A stretch of DNA of 64,000 bases from Aspidiotus rigidus. Its lineage: Eukaryota > Arthropoda > Insecta > Hemiptera > Diaspididae. The stretch spans positions 25,063,501-25,127,500 of the forward strand of contig JAVHKY010000003.1 of assembly GCA_035079385.1 (NCBI GenBank), written 5' to 3'. The notes below the pieces were generated by a model that had not been told where the DNA came from, searched no databases, and saw only the letters and a program-made list of their open reading frames with translations. This document shows, in pieces, positions 52,225 to 64,000 of this stretch (positions within the stretch are counted from its first letter, which is position 1; each line of letters starts with the position of its first letter). Both the position numbers and the translations under genes were made by a program.

Positions 52225-53924
52225 ATAGAATACGCGTAGCCTTGACCTTCTCTGGGGATTAAAAAGAAATCAAATTTTGACCCAAACTTCACCTGTTATG
52301 AGAGAAAGGGGCGTAGATGAACGCTGGAAGAGGAGGCGACGTCTCATCGAGGCTTATAGACTCTCTGTTTTTCATACATTTACATTTGACGGGTACAGGG
52401 GAAGGAGGGGGGAATCTTCAATCGAAACAAGCTGGACAATTGAATCTTTTGCACCCCTGAGAAGAAACCGTTTCTCCAGCTCGTTTCTCCTTTTCCCCTC
52501 TCATTTTCAAAACGCGTATTCCGTAATGAATTTGACACGTATGATTATAATCGAATAAATCTCGATCTAATTAAATCTATCTGCTTGTACAAGCCAAGAA
52601 GAAGACGCCGCTCATCCGCTAAGTGAAAACAATTGCTGCAAAGAGACCAATTTGATATACGTCTCTGTATACATAATGAGCGTCATAAAAAACGCACCTG
52701 GCTATTTGGCTAGCTCACAGTGGCGACTATTTTCTGATAAACCAGCCTATAAGTCTATAGAAAAAGTACGAGCCGATACGTGCACAGTACATGGATTGTA
52801 CACAACTGTACAATCCGCAACAGAACTGATATTCGCGGTCGCCAACGAATAAGTTCTAGTCTACATTTACCTATTCTATAGCCAACGGCAGTAAGGCTGT
52901 GTGCGGTTACGTAATGCTCGACGTATTTCTGTAAATTAAAAGCTAATATATCTCCTCCATATATGAATGAAAAATAATGTATTCCATGAAATTATGTTGC
53001 GCGAGAAGCATTTCGTTTTCAATATAAGCTCGTCAAGAACGCAGAATGAGCGCAGTAACGTACGAGTACTTCTCTATTCATACTGATTCATAATGCTCTG
53101 CATGTATCTATGATATCGGAATATGAAAACAGAGTACAATTATTGATGGAATAAATTTTTGGCAACGATTTACTCTCGAGAATTTATAAACTCGAAAATA
53201 GCGACGTTACAGATTGTGCTGGATGGTCACAACGATCACGAGAATCTGTAATACCGAAAAGGTGATTCAAAAATTTTAACATTATCGGTTCAAAGAAGAG
53301 TTTGCCGGTTAGAAACCCATTTTTCTCGGCTGTCAACGCTTACATGGATGAAAAACGAGAGATAAGACACCTAGTCCCAGGACGAACAACAAATACATAG
53401 ATACTAATAATAGGTCACACAACCTTCTTTTACTTGCACAACTTATCATCGTGATATCTATGAAGAGCACAGCAACTTCTCATTTCCACGTAAGAAAGAA
53501 CCTCGTTTAAAATAGGAAGAATGATGAAGTAGGGATCATTATTTCAACTGCTGAACTCAATTTTTTGCTTCAAAATTGACAGAAGAAATCCACGTATTTG
53601 TTGAGGACGTATTATACAATATGTCGTCACAATTGGGCATTCAAGAGACTTGTGACGATTGGGACGATGACTAGTAGTATAAACGTGACGTCCATGAGAG
53701 TGTACGATTCTCGCCATCACACTTCTTGCACAAGTTGGGAACAGAGGAGACTTAGGACGCCGGTGACGGTAATTTGAGACACACATGTGGCGGCAATAAC
53801 CCATTCAAAGATAACAGGATTCCTTCATCATGACTCAAGTGTGATGCGAATGTGCGCCGTCACACACGTTCGCCACAGAAAAAATTCTTGCCCAATGAGA
53901 TTAAGATCATAATTCTCTCAAGTC
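52225..53924. other. No gene recognised
   Basis: Unique-looking AT-rich DNA with short open frames only. Confidence 0.4.
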
Positions 53925-54368
53925 TTACGGCTCGGTGGCTGAGTGGAACTCAACTTCAAAATTCAGAACCCGGAATTTTCCAATTTTTTCCAAGTTGTTC
54001 TCTTTTCTGCTTGTGTTTGAGTCATTCAAAATTTTAGCAAGTTTTTCAGCCGTACGAAGTACGAGTGTCTCAAATAATACACAACAATCAGCAGAAAGGG
54101 CAACATTCAACGGTATGTTGAGGTGCACAACTTCTTTTTTTTGGCATTCAACTTTCAAACCTAAAACTTTAACAATCTTGTACTTCTAGAGTCGAGAACT
54201 AGACATCTGAAAATACTTCTTGGCGAATTTCACATTCGTCGTGAACGATTTCTCCCACCTCGACCTTAACCCAAAGCACTTCTTCTTAAACTCGATTTTT
54301 TTTATACCCACATTAGTCGCATTTCTGCGCTTCAATAATAACCCAGAGTAACACTTTTGGGTATGCAA
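53925..54368 (-). pseudogene. Unidentified 147-codon frame with one in-frame TAG
   Basis: One - frame runs from 54368 to a stop at 53925, interrupted only by TAG at 54188-54186. Before the TAG: KKIEFKKKCFGLRSRWEKSF. After it: KVECQKKEVVHLNIPLNVAL and TAEKLAKIL ... KIGKFRVLNFEVEFHSATEP. Composition is protein-like (alternating charged and hydrophobic) and unlike the flanking DNA. I do not recognise the family. It could be a pseudogene, a transposon remnant, or an exon with a readthrough codon. Confidence 0.4.
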
Positions 54369-54624
54369 TACAATACAACAAACTCGATGACTTCGGTCAT
54401 TAAAATACGATCATAAAATGTTTTCCGACAGCACCAATTTCCTTATGTTGGTGGAGTTCATATCCGTGCGAGACGATACAGACATTAAAATGTTAATACT
54501 TCAGACGCTATAAACTTGAAAGCGCAAAAGTATTCGAAAATCAAAGTGACCTACTCGTGTACATGCTGCATTTTTCGAAGCAACAAAAAAAAAAAGTATT
54601 TTAGTTTTTATATTTCACCTTCAT

Positions 54625-54960
54625 GGTGAATATAATTGTGAGAAGAAGCAAGTTTCGTGATCTAGGCACTCCAAATTTTGAATTTCTACACGAGAGAAAT
54701 TATTTTATCGAAGAGGCACTTAGAACCAGCTCTTGCAGTATATCCAGTAATACGATATGTAAATTAGCTTGAACGACTGACATAATACAATCCCTCGCCA
54801 TTCATTTTCAATCTTAACTCGTTTCTTAGAATATTTGTCTCACATTTAGTATGCATTAAGTTCGACCTAAAGTGCATCAGGAGAAATCACGGAAATTTAA
54901 ATTGATACATGGGCTTCTGATTAACGAAACAAAAAACAGTTGTCATCTGAACGATCGTGA
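54625..54960. repeat. Dispersed repeat, copy 1 (copy 2 at about 61475-61815)
   Basis: Both copies run in the same direction. The best-kept core is ATGTAAATTAGSTT...ACGACTGACATAATA...AATCCCTCG at about 54758-54800 and 61578-61620, with weaker similarity for roughly 100 bp before and 200 bp after. Copy 1 has a 50-codon open frame (54625-54773), which copy 2 does not keep. Confidence 0.55.
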
Positions 54961-56519
54961 TCTGAAGTAGAGCGACGTGTTTTTTAATACGAGAATACCT
55001 GTAAGAAATCGCTCTTCAATTTCCAACGATAACTTCAATAAAATTAGAATATGATACATAAATCTGAGGGCTAAGAAGAACGTTTACGTCGAAGAACAAG
55101 ATGGGTGACTGGATCACAGTTTTTCCTGGCACACACCCTTCAAAAATTCGAGAAAAGATGTCTCAGCAGCACCTGGATCCGAAGGAAACATCGGTGAGGC
55201 TATAGAGTACATAATTATCTGAGTGTTTCTCACCATCCATGGATGACAAATAGCTTAATATTGATTGACCACATCCATTAAGACATGCGACTGTACAACG
55301 AAAAAATGAGCCAGACAATATCCTAGTTTCCTGCAATTGTATCGACGAAAGAGCCGAATTAAGAAGGTCAGAGACGCATTTGAAAACTATTGTAGAGTTC
55401 ATTTGAGAAAACAGAACAACTAAAAATAGAGAGCGAAAGGTTGATGGATATTTAGGCTCATTCCAGAATTACAGTAAATGAATATCCGAGAAACTCCATC
55501 AAGCTCGCAGTTCAACTGAAAAGTAAATGTGAGCAGGGTATTCGGAAAACTATGTACCTTTCTAGGCCATTGTTTTTATGGCAACGATAGCGGACCATAT
55601 TCGCAAACTCTTCTGCAGGGATTCAAAAGTCTTTTGATGACATCACGATTCGATTTCTAACTTTATTCAACACGGGTCCCACCTTGAAGAAGAAAACAAA
55701 ATAAGAGACAATTACAAACTTTGCAATGACAGTGGGGAACACGCAGGCTCCGCTTTCCCCCGAAAAATATACTAGTTTTAAAAACCCAAAGAAAACATAT
55801 TGTAACACCTACTTCTGGATAAAGAAAATATTTTTTTTCTTCAAGCTTATGATTTTTTTCATCTTTTGAAAACGTATGCTGAGCATACAAAAATATTCTA
55901 AGAAGTGGAATAGGTTTACATCTTTTGGCACATCCAGGTTTCTTATAATCCAGCCTAGAAAAATTCTATGATCTACGTTGAACAAATTCCTATGATCTAG
56001 CCTAGAAAAACTCTTTTACGCCACGTAACTTAACTTAGGTTGATGACGTCATCAACGTCGGACGCGAACATTTTCCTGGGATGTGCTCTGCTCAAACAAA
56101 ACAGATGACAGACTCTTCTTAAAAACGAGTTTGGTTCTTGAAAACCACCGACCCAATTCAGACCGGTCAATAGCTAGATTGCTGCGATAGTTCTCGATGT
56201 AATTGATGAGGAAAACCAATAAATTGATAAGGAAACCAGGGCAATTGAAAGAGTGTCGTGTATATATCGGTGATGCGATTCTAGCGTTGACTGGTCCGAT
56301 TGGTTACCAAGACAAAGCAGGATATTTACTTTCGCCATTTTGCTTCGAACTGACCCAAAAATGGATGAATAGTGGTGCGCTACTAAAGCGATATGCACAA
56401 AAAAATAAAAAAAAAGATCATCAACAAGAACTGATTCAATGGTGGCAAGAAAGTGGGAGCAGGGATGGAAACTGGAGCTCCGGTTTCTGGAGGTGGCGAA
56501 AAAAGGTGTACCTACTTTT

Positions 56520-57280
56520 AATTCTATGAGTAGGTCTGAAAAAGGCTGGAGTAGTAGGTTTAGCCTTGTATAAGAAGCCTCGTATAAAAGCTACTAGTTT
56601 TCGGGGCGTTGGTTTGCCCCCTTCTTAGTCTAGTATACTGCATGCAGGGTCGGGGCTCATTGAAGACATGGTAATAGCTAAGCTGTAGCCGGCCTAGTAT
56701 AAAGGAGCAGCATAAAGATGTACTAAGAAAACCTGCTAAAGAGTATGCGAGGTCTATGCTACAGCTAAGCTGTAGCCTAGTAGAGACCTAGTAGGCATTG
56801 GGCTTAGTTAAAAAACGTAGACCTAGTATAAACCTTGTATAACTTCAGTACACTGTTCTAGTATAAACTGGGCCGGGTGAACTCGCAGATTTCTGGGGAG
56901 TGGTACTCGCAGATTTGGGTGAAGGGAAGCCACTCGCAGAATTTCAAATTAGGGGTCGGAGCTCAGTAAAAACATGAAATATGTCAAAAACCTTCAAGGT
57001 ATGAGCCTACACCAGGCTAAGAGAAAGAGAACAAGAAGAAGAGGACGAATGATTGACGGTACCCACCCAAAAATGGAACTCGAAAATATTCCCACTATAA
57101 TCGAGCTGTGAGTCTAGTATACTAAATCATAAACTAGATCTATATCAGAATTACACTAGGCTAACAATTGAGCCTCATATACTACGCTGATCGAGTCCTG
57201 AATCTTGTGTGCTGTATTATATATTGGGTTCACACTAGGCTCTTCGTAGGCTATATTAATCGTGAACTAGAAAATAATAA
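56520..57280. repeat. Degenerate CTAGTATAA-rich tract
   Basis: Words such as CCTAGTATAAA, CTTGTATAA and TAGCCTAGTAGA recur many times, without a fixed period. The same words fill the arms of the foldback element (17390-17490) and reappear at 63590-63660, so this tract is probably derived from that family. Confidence 0.55.
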
Positions 57281-57480
57281 AAAGCGATGTGTCGTAGACG
57301 TACAACTGCGCACACATAGACCAAGGATTCTACTTTCCCTAGTAGTACCAAATTACAACCTAAGAACACTAAATCTTAAACGAATCCGTTCCTCTAAGTT
57401 ACGGCTATCCATAATAAACGCGAAAAAGACGAATACTCCGAAGGGAGAGTAAACCTTGCAAACCGCAGAAAATACAAAAC

Positions 57481-57514
57481 GACGAGCGCTTTCGGTTAAT
57501 AAACCATCTTCAAG
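57481..57514 (-). ncRNA. Hammerhead-like motif, copy B
   Basis: Same layout as copy A: TGAAGA, GGTT/AACC stem, GAAA, GCGCTC. The core reads TTGAAGA instead of CTGAAGA. The lost C (C3, which pairs with G8 in the active centre) should disable it. Confidence 0.45.
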
Positions 57515-57558
57515 CCTGAAATGAAAGCAACTGACGAACGGAGGAGAAGAACAATGTA

Positions 57559-59064
57559 TTAAGATTGGCTAAACGAGAAATCACGGTGTGAATCATAGAC
57601 CAGTTCGATCAGGCCATCCTCCGGAATGAACGAGTTGAGTACAGTGATACCGTCAGTGTTGCGATGACGCATTATCTCTATATACTCGAGGGCGATGGGC
57701 TTTCGGTACGAATTCTCCTTACGGAGGAGCTTTTCGGATCCCTCACGGAAGCTGTGGCCACTGTTTATCAAATGATCAGCAAAAGCTGACTCCCCTAAGC
57801 GTCCCTTCTCCCAAGACTTCAGGTGCTCAGCTATTCTAACTTTCATTTGGTGGCTGGTCTCACCAATATAGAAGCCTCCACAATCCCCACATTCCAACCG
57901 TATATAACACTCCTCTCATCAATGGGTATGGGGTCCTTCAGTCTCACAAACAACCCCTTAATTGTTGTAGGGTAGTAGAACGCGGGTCTGAAGCCAAACG
58001 GGCGGAGGGCACGACCCAATTGGAGGGAGAACTTCCCCAGAAAATGGAGACTGATCCAACGCAACCGGCGATCACCGATCATGTCTCGGGGGAGGGAGGT
58101 GGTGGAATCAAGAATGCTCCTTGTAACTTTCTTCCGAACCATCACGTCAACGTTGACATTGACCCCATTCACTCTAGCCAGGTGTTTTATTGTGAGTACT
58201 TCTTTCTTAAAAGCAGACTGACTCAACGGAATACGAGTCAGTCTGTGAACTAGGCTATGAAATGCAGCAATCTTGTGAGCAACAGGACCGAACGAACCAC
58301 CGTGGACTAAAACATCGGTCGTAGTATCTTTCCTGTAAATTCCAAACTCATGGATACCGTCTACAATAGAGATCGATAAATCCAAAAAGTTAATGGAAAA
58401 TACCCCTATTTCCAACGTAAATTTGATGGAAGGGTACCAGGAATTGAGATACTTCAGAAACACACCAAGGAGATCTGGGTGACCAGTCCAGGTAGGTACA
58501 TAGAACGTCATCAACGTACCTGTGCCAATAGTGAATATGATTAAGTAACACCTGGTTCGAGGAAAAAAGGTCAAGTTCAAACTTAGACATGAAAACTTCG
58601 GAGATAAGAGAGCCTAAGGGTGATCCAATAGGGATCCCTACTTCATCAGGGAACTCGAAAAATTTCCCTTCAAATTTACAGTAGTTAGGGGACCAGCAGG
58701 TATTCAGAAGATCGAAAAATTCCTGAAGTTCATTGTGAGGAATGTTGGCTCTGACTAGTAGCTCACCCATCCGCTGGATAGTAGCAGCCTTGGGACTATT
58801 CGGGGACAAACCAACAACATCAAAAGAGCAGATGGTCGTTCCCGGGGGAAGACTTACACCCTTCAGGACATCAGTTAAAGAGGCCAAATTCAAAACCGAA
58901 TGAGGAGATTCAAAATCAATACGATTTTTGAACCATCCGTCAAGGAATTTGGCAAGGAGGTAAGTGGGGGAGGAGACGAAAGAAACAACAGGTCGTATCG
59001 GGGTATTGTTCTTATGCACTTTAGGCAGCCCGTAGAGGACGGGGGGGTGTGGGGTTAGGAACAA
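57559..59064 (-). pseudogene. Penelope-like RT and GIY-YIG protein, copy B
   Basis: The most complete copy of this family here. From 59064: PPVLYGLPKVHKNNTPIRPV (RT fingers), SLPPGTTICSFDVVGLSPNS, GIPIGSPLGSLISEVFMSKF, HYWHRYVDDVLC (catalytic box intact), then a 4-nt duplication at about 58495 shifts the frame. SINFLDLSIS and the thumb follow. A one-base insertion near 57900 shifts again before CGDCGGFYIGETSHQMKVRI (GIY-YIG). It ends with DFSFSQS and TAA at 57559. Two frameshifts make it inactive. The RT N-terminal block (KADKGNS-type) is not present upstream. Confidence 0.9.
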
Positions 59065-59087
59065 GGAGGGCTTTTCTCAGAACAGGA

Positions 59088-59961
59088 GTCTCCATCAAAT
59101 TTACGTTGGAAATAGGGGTATTTTCCATTAACTTTTTGGATTTATCGATCTCTATTGTAGACGGTATCCATGAGTTTGGAATTTACAGGAAAGATACTAC
59201 GACCGATCTTTTAGTCCACGGTGGTTCGTTCGGTCCTGTTGCTCACAAGATTGCTGCCTTTCATAGCTTAGTTCACAGACTGACTCGTATTCTGTTGAGT
59301 CAGTCTACTTTTATAAAGAAGTACTCACAATAAAACACCTGGCTAGAGTGAATGGGGTCAATGTCAACGTTGACGTGATGGTTCGGAGGAAAGTTACAAG
59401 GAGCATTCTTGATTCCACCAGCTCCCTCCCCCGAGACATGATCCGGGATCGCCGGTTGCGTTGGATCAGTCTCTCTTTTTTGGGGAAGTTCTCCCTCCAA
59501 TTGGGTCGGGCCCTCCGCTCGTTTGGCTTCAGACCCGCGTTCTACTTCCCTACAACAGTTAAGGGGTTGTTTGTGAGACTGAAGGACCCCCATACCCATT
59601 GATGAGAGGAGTGGTATATAAGTTGGAATGTGGGGATTGTGGAGGCTTTTATATTGGTGAGATCAGCCGCCAAATGAAAGTTAGAGTAGCTGAGCACCTG
59701 AAGTCTTGGGAGAAGGGACGCTTAGGCGAGTCAGCTTTTGCTGGTCATTTGATAAACAGTGGCCACAGCTTCCGTGAGGGATCCGAAAAGCTCCTCCATA
59801 AGGAGAATTCGTACCGAAAGCCCATCGCCCTCGAGTATATAGAGATAATGCGTCATCGCAACACTGACGGTATCACTGTACTCAACTCGTTCATTCCGGA
59901 GGATGGCCTGATCGAACTGGTCTATGATTCACACCGTGATTTCTCGTTTAGCCAATCTTAA
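59088..59961 (+). pseudogene. Penelope-like protein, copy C, 5'-truncated
   Basis: It starts abruptly at SIKFTLEIGVFSINFLDLSI, downstream of the RT catalytic box. A one-base deletion near 59313 and an extra C near 59588 shift the frame. The GIY-YIG part (GVYKLECGDC, GFYIGEISRQMKVRVAEH) and the end DFSFSQS are otherwise intact. It is very like copy B. Confidence 0.9.
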
Positions 59962-60005
59962 TACATTGTTCTTCTCCTCCGTTCGTCAGTTGCTTTCATT
60001 TCAGG

Positions 60006-60040
60006 CTTGAAGATGGTTTATTAACCGAAAGCGCTCGTCG
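60006..60040 (+). ncRNA. Hammerhead-like motif, copy C
   Basis: TTGAAGA core with the same C3 change as copy B, GGTT/AACC stem II, GAAA at 60027-60030, GCGCTC after it. Copy A alone keeps CTGAAGA. Confidence 0.45.
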
Positions 60041-60117
60041 TTTTGTATTTTCTGCGGTTTGCAAGGTTTACTCTCCCTTCGGAGTATTCGTCTTTTTCGC
60101 GTTTAACACTAAATCTT

Positions 60118-63100
60118 CCTCGTTTGGGGAGAATTACACAATCCTTTCGGGTCCTCCAGTCTGTCCTCTGACCTAAAACTAGCTACAGATGTTGCTTAAT
60201 GATGATAAGACTCTAATACAAGGTCGTAGATCGTAAGGTACCCTGTCACCAGATTAATACTACGGCCTTAAATACACTTGAAGAATAACTGAATGGTCGC
60301 CAGGACTCTCCTCAGAGCGATAGAAAAAGTTCCCATGTACACCCTGAAAAACCCTTTGAGAGAGTAATTCGCACCATCATTGGATCAGGTGATCAGTCTA
60401 AATTAAATTTAAGAAAAAAAACACGATCAAGTTGAAAAAAAAAATTGATAGGTGAACGTAGATGAAAATTTGTGGCTAGTTATTACCAAAAGAAGCACCT
60501 TTTACAAAACGACGTTGTACAGCAGCTAAAAAGACCAATTCCCAACCAACTACGAGATAAACATAGCCGTCAGAGAACAATGAAACATACTCTGATGGAT
60601 AAGGAAAGAGATCCAGAGCACGAGCATACTGAGGACCGTTACAGCCTGATGCCTCTTCTCAGCTATATTGTAAGGACTGCTATCGGATGTAATAATGAAT
60701 GAAAAAACATCTATGGGTAAAATATCATTAGAGGATAAAACATAATAAAAATTGGTGCACTACAGAAATCGTCTCCGTACGATATCACGTCATGATCGTC
60801 GGCTGGATCCAGCACGCTAATTGGATCACGGCAATTTTAATGCCTGCCCCAGTTAGATTTCAAAATGGGAAACTTCAAATGACAGAATGGGAATCTAGGG
60901 TAAAGATGCCCTCTTTTTATCTTGCTGGTTCTGGTCACAGCGCGGCGCCATTCGCACCCTCTATTAAAACGATTCTCTGCTAGATCTATGTTCAATCGAT
61001 CTTCGCTCCTAAGTCATGATGAGTTCATACACACGAGTAAAGGTGAGGTGGCGAAGGGGAGAAGGACAAAAAAGTGGTTTGCAGATTTTATCAGAAAAAT
61101 GGAGATAATGAGAATGATAATCATTCCACACTCGTGAGTATACAAGAACGGGTACCGATCGTAAATTCAAGCAAATTATACAATTTAATAATTTTTTTTT
61201 CCATGAATATATTGCTAGATTCGCCTCTGTAAGCTAACTGACTAAAAACTGGAAATTTCCTATAACTAAATTTTATCCGAGACAATCATGTTCATGTGAA
61301 AAATTGATTGAGCGCTGACGAATACGAGGTCTGTAAAAATCTATCAAATTTGCCCAATTTCATGAGATGCAGACGAAATGATCATGTAATTATAGAGAGA
61401 CTGAAATTCGTGCAGCAGTAAAATGTCCTAAAACATCTACATCACATTTCAGACGAATAGCTGCTTTTTCTGCTAAGTTTTGCGAACTGGGCATCTCGTC
61501 AAATTTTAAATTATTCAAATGAAAGACATGATTTCGTCAAGAAGCCTTTTAAGAACGACACTTGCAATACTACAGTATGTAAATTAGGTTACACGACTGA
61601 CATAATAAAATCCCTCGAGAATACAGTCCATCCATTTCAATGTTAACGCAAGAATTTTCTCGTTTATTTCCTAAAATATTTTCTTTCGCAATTAGCGCGG
61701 ATTACGTTTAAGCTGCACACGTACATTGTAACGACGTCGATTATAGGACGAAGATTGGAATTTAAATCGATACGATTCTTTTTGATTCGAGAAGAAAGTC
61801 GACATCTGAATGAGATTTGTGCGTAATATCTGTAAAATTGCGATGATTTTAACGCGCGCTTCTCAACAAATTATGAATAATATACCGGGACAGAATGCAA
61901 GCGTCGAATACAGTAACAAGAACGTGATCGTAAGTAGTCGTTTTGAGAAAGACTCCGACGACGATTTGAAAATTAATAAAGTGAAAAAAAAAAATAAATC
62001 GTGCTGTACATGAACTGGTAGATTCAGAGAATGGGAGTCGGATAGAGACATAAAACATGAACCGCCAGCGAGGACGAACATTATTGGGACAGACACAAAA
62101 GAAAATGTTGCCGCTGACTGAATACGTAAGTATCTTCAATGAGCGTCGAGAATAGAGTTCAAACTTGGCCACATTACATATTACGATAAGTTACACAAAT
62201 ATATTCAACCGAGCGAACCAACTCCAGAGCGAAAAAAAAAAGTCAACTCGTCATATCGAACTGTCATACACAATTTTTATGTAAACACAGTCAGTCATAG
62301 AGAGTACAGGTATTAGTTTTCAAGCCAGGTAATTATCGGCGAGGAAGTCGAACGTGGAACGTATTATTATTTCATGGAGTCATATACAGTATACAATTCT
62401 TTTAACAGTCACTATGAGCAAATGAAAGAACAAGTATCTTGTATTGTCATCGTCGTCGTACAATGACCATTCCTTTTTTTTTCTTTCTTCACTTTCTTCT
62501 GACGCTCGGTAATTCCTCAAAGCGGCTTGAGATTATGTGTACATCCATCGAAAAACAGGGAGTCTGTTTATTCATTTCGAGCTGACAGTTAGTCAAGCTT
62601 CCAAAGGTACATTCAGCTCCGTTGACCTATACGTCATCCTCTGTAAACGAGTGTCTCGATTTTCAGAAATAAGCTCACTTCGTCAAGTTTATTAACTGAT
62701 ATTATGAGCCTACTGGGGCGATCGACAAACATTTTAAATGAACCTCGATATACATTATACCAGTTATAAGATGTTGCTAATGAAGCATCAACGCGTGAAA
62801 TTATTTTCCTAGCTTTTGTAATGACAGGGAATTATGACAAATGATCTTAGAAATATTATATGCTGTCGTTCACGAATAAGCTAAATAGAATTTTCGAAGT
62901 AGCTATAGAGTGAAAAAGTGAAATTTTATTAAAAAACAACTTGTATTGTAGCGCGGTGATATGAAGTGAGAACCAGAGATTCAACTTCAAATGGATGGCG
63001 GGGATTCGTGAGAAGGGGCGGCATCCATCATCGAAGACCTTGACACTATAGGTGTAATTTGCTTGGCAAGAGTTCACAACGCACTATTTGAAAGACCTTG

Positions 63101-63696
63101 TAAGAAGAAAACCGATCTCATTTCACTCGACGATGGTATTTATTATAATGCTCCTCTGTTTCCGGTGACAAATTTATTGAAAATCGTAAAACAAGGTCAA
63201 CTTGGGTACATTCAATTTTGAGAGTTAAAAGCTTACCTAAAGACCAGAATTAATGAAATTCGCACATATCTAGAAGAAAACTCATTAGCTCAGAAACGAA
63301 ACGCTAAAGATCAGCGTTAATCAAAGCAACTTTCCAGGCCCATTGGTACACTATTCCACCCGCCAGGTTTCAAGCTTTTTTTCTGCGAATTACAAAGCAC
63401 GCTGAAACCTTTCGCAAAGCCAACTACAGAACACCTAACGGAAACATTTGACGAGATTATTGAAAATGAAAAAGAATGAAACATGTTCTGGCATAGCAAA
63501 ATAAATAAAGATCATACTTTATGTATATTAGGCTACATCAAAAGAAAGGAATGGAGAATAGTATACTCCCCACTCGTTCGCCTCCATTCTCAGCCTAGTA
63601 TAGGTCTAGTATATTACATGTCAGGTCAACTAGTCCACCCCCTTTCACAGCCTAATTAAAGTCTAGTTCATTTTATGTTCAGGTAATGCATCTTCC
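60118..63696. other. No gene assigned
   Basis: Contains the second copy of the dispersed repeat (about 61475-61815), a candidate first exon at 62057-62125 and CTAGTATA words at 63590-63660. Remaining open frames are short. Confidence 0.4.
62057..62125 (+). CDS. Candidate first coding exon
   Basis: ATG at 62057 opens 23 codons (MNRQRGRTLLGQTQ ... LPLTEY) that end exactly at a near-consensus donor, TAC|GTAAGTATC. The region is CpG-richer than its surroundings. A similar ATG-plus-donor case lies just upstream (61873-61929, ending GATC|GTAAGT). No downstream exon was identified. Confidence 0.25.
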
Positions 63697-63988
63697 TGCT
63701 ATGCATACCTAGACAATACAATGGCCATTGTGGGTGCAAATGACAAGGAATCATTAAAAATAAAGGTCACCAAGATAATTAAATTCTTGCAAGAACTCCA
63801 TCTGGAACTCAACATGATGAGAACCGAAATTGTGGTGCCGGACACAATATTAGTGCACAAGTTCCCAAAATAACAGTCAACATTAGGAATACCATAGTAA
63901 CTTCTCTTAACGTGATGAAGAGAATAGACCATCAGCGTCCAAGGTGTGAAGTCCATCTTGCTTACATGAAAAAAAAAAAAAAAAAAAA
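63697..63988 (+). pseudogene. LINE reverse-transcriptase fragment with A-tail
   Basis: The + frame reads YAYLDNTMAIVGANDKESLK, then KIIKFLQELHLELNMMRTEI and VV, matching the RT block YxDDTAxIV ... WLxxHxLxLNxxKTExV. The catalytic YADD reads YLDN. TAA at 63871 ends it, and a shifted frame continues weakly. A 20-base A-run at 63969-63988 may be its tail. It is truncated and dead. Confidence 0.6.
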
Positions 63989-64000
63989 CATATATTGAAT

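Larger units (their letters stand above)
54369..57364. other. No gene recognised; short repeats
   Basis: Includes the dispersed repeat at 54625-54960, a short CCTAGAAAAATTCTATGATC duplication at 55950-56010, an unidentified 108-codon frame at 56203-56529, and the CTAGTATA-rich tract at 56520-57280. Confidence 0.4.
57378..60104. mobile_element. Penelope-like composite B/C, head-to-head, 13-bp target-site duplication
   Basis: Perfect 13-mers AACACTAAATCTT flank the unit (57365-57377 and 60105-60117). Inside, copy B runs on - (from 59064 down) and copy C on + (from about 59088 up). The two share an inverted repeat of about 1.0 kb around 650 bp that only B has. Copy C is 5'-truncated within the RT. 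One duplication around both copies shows that they came in as a single unit. This matches the known PLE habit of joined, partly truncated copies. Confidence 0.9.

Noticed and set aside
53930..53990. tRNA-like start (GCTCGGTGGCTGAGTGG)
   Set aside because: No matching acceptor stem, anticodon arm or B box follows.
56203..56529. 108-codon + frame as a host gene
   Set aside because: Trp/Lys-rich without recognised motifs, and it runs into the CTAGTATA tract; kept only as an unassigned note.

Overview
The window is eukaryotic, AT-rich, and dominated by transposable elements and satellites. Spliced genes with GT-AG introns, Penelope-like elements (PLEs), RNase H-bearing LINEs, RTE-like LINEs, hAT and MULE DNA transposons together suggest an arthropod, most likely an insect. 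The species cannot be told from the sequence. No tRNA, rRNA, CRISPR array or prokaryotic operon was seen.

Host genes are sparse. The clearest is the 3' part of a + strand gene (2422-3981, two exons) for a coiled-coil protein with a disordered tail; its start lies left of the window. Tail to tail with it, on the - strand, is a four-exon gene reconstructed here (4358-10538). It codes for a 170-residue basic protein ending in an eight-cysteine, metallothionein-like tail, and its poly(A) signal overlaps that of its neighbour. Its 5.4-kb last intron holds dead LINE pieces and a MITE. Weak candidate exons lie at 35667-35840, 36203-36407 and 62057-62125.

Mobile DNA by region: a dead LINE end at 1-1107; LINE pieces and a MITE at 5.7-9.5 kb; a PLE with inverted terminal repeats and a well-formed hammerhead ribozyme at 11.8-13.1 kb; an RTE tail, a degenerate minisatellite and a hAT MITE at 13.2-15.1 kb. 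A PLE composite (17153-20723) has a 12-bp target-site duplication and is stuffed with a 45-bp satellite. A palindromic 26-bp satellite spans 22.3-25.2 kb. A long-hairpin element (31.0-31.4 kb), a hAT element with a perfect 8-bp duplication (32.7-33.2 kb), a MULE remnant (33.9-34.3 kb) and a third PLE type (38.2-40.0 kb) follow. A 3.3-kb transposon with long repeat-bearing inverted ends spans 43.3-46.7 kb. LINE/RTE pieces lie at 42.2, 48.8-50.1, 50.5, 51.9-52.2 and 63.7 kb. A second PLE composite (57378-60104) is a head-to-head inverted pair with a 13-bp target-site duplication.

Nearly all transposon reading frames carry stops or frameshifts, so most copies are dead. The exception is the PLE ORF at 12154-13098, which is open but lacks the reverse-transcriptase palm. 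The recurring theme is inverted symmetry: several families here (two PLE families, the foldback satellite, the 26-bp satellite, the 157-bp-repeat transposon, the 31-kb hairpin) are built as large palindromes.
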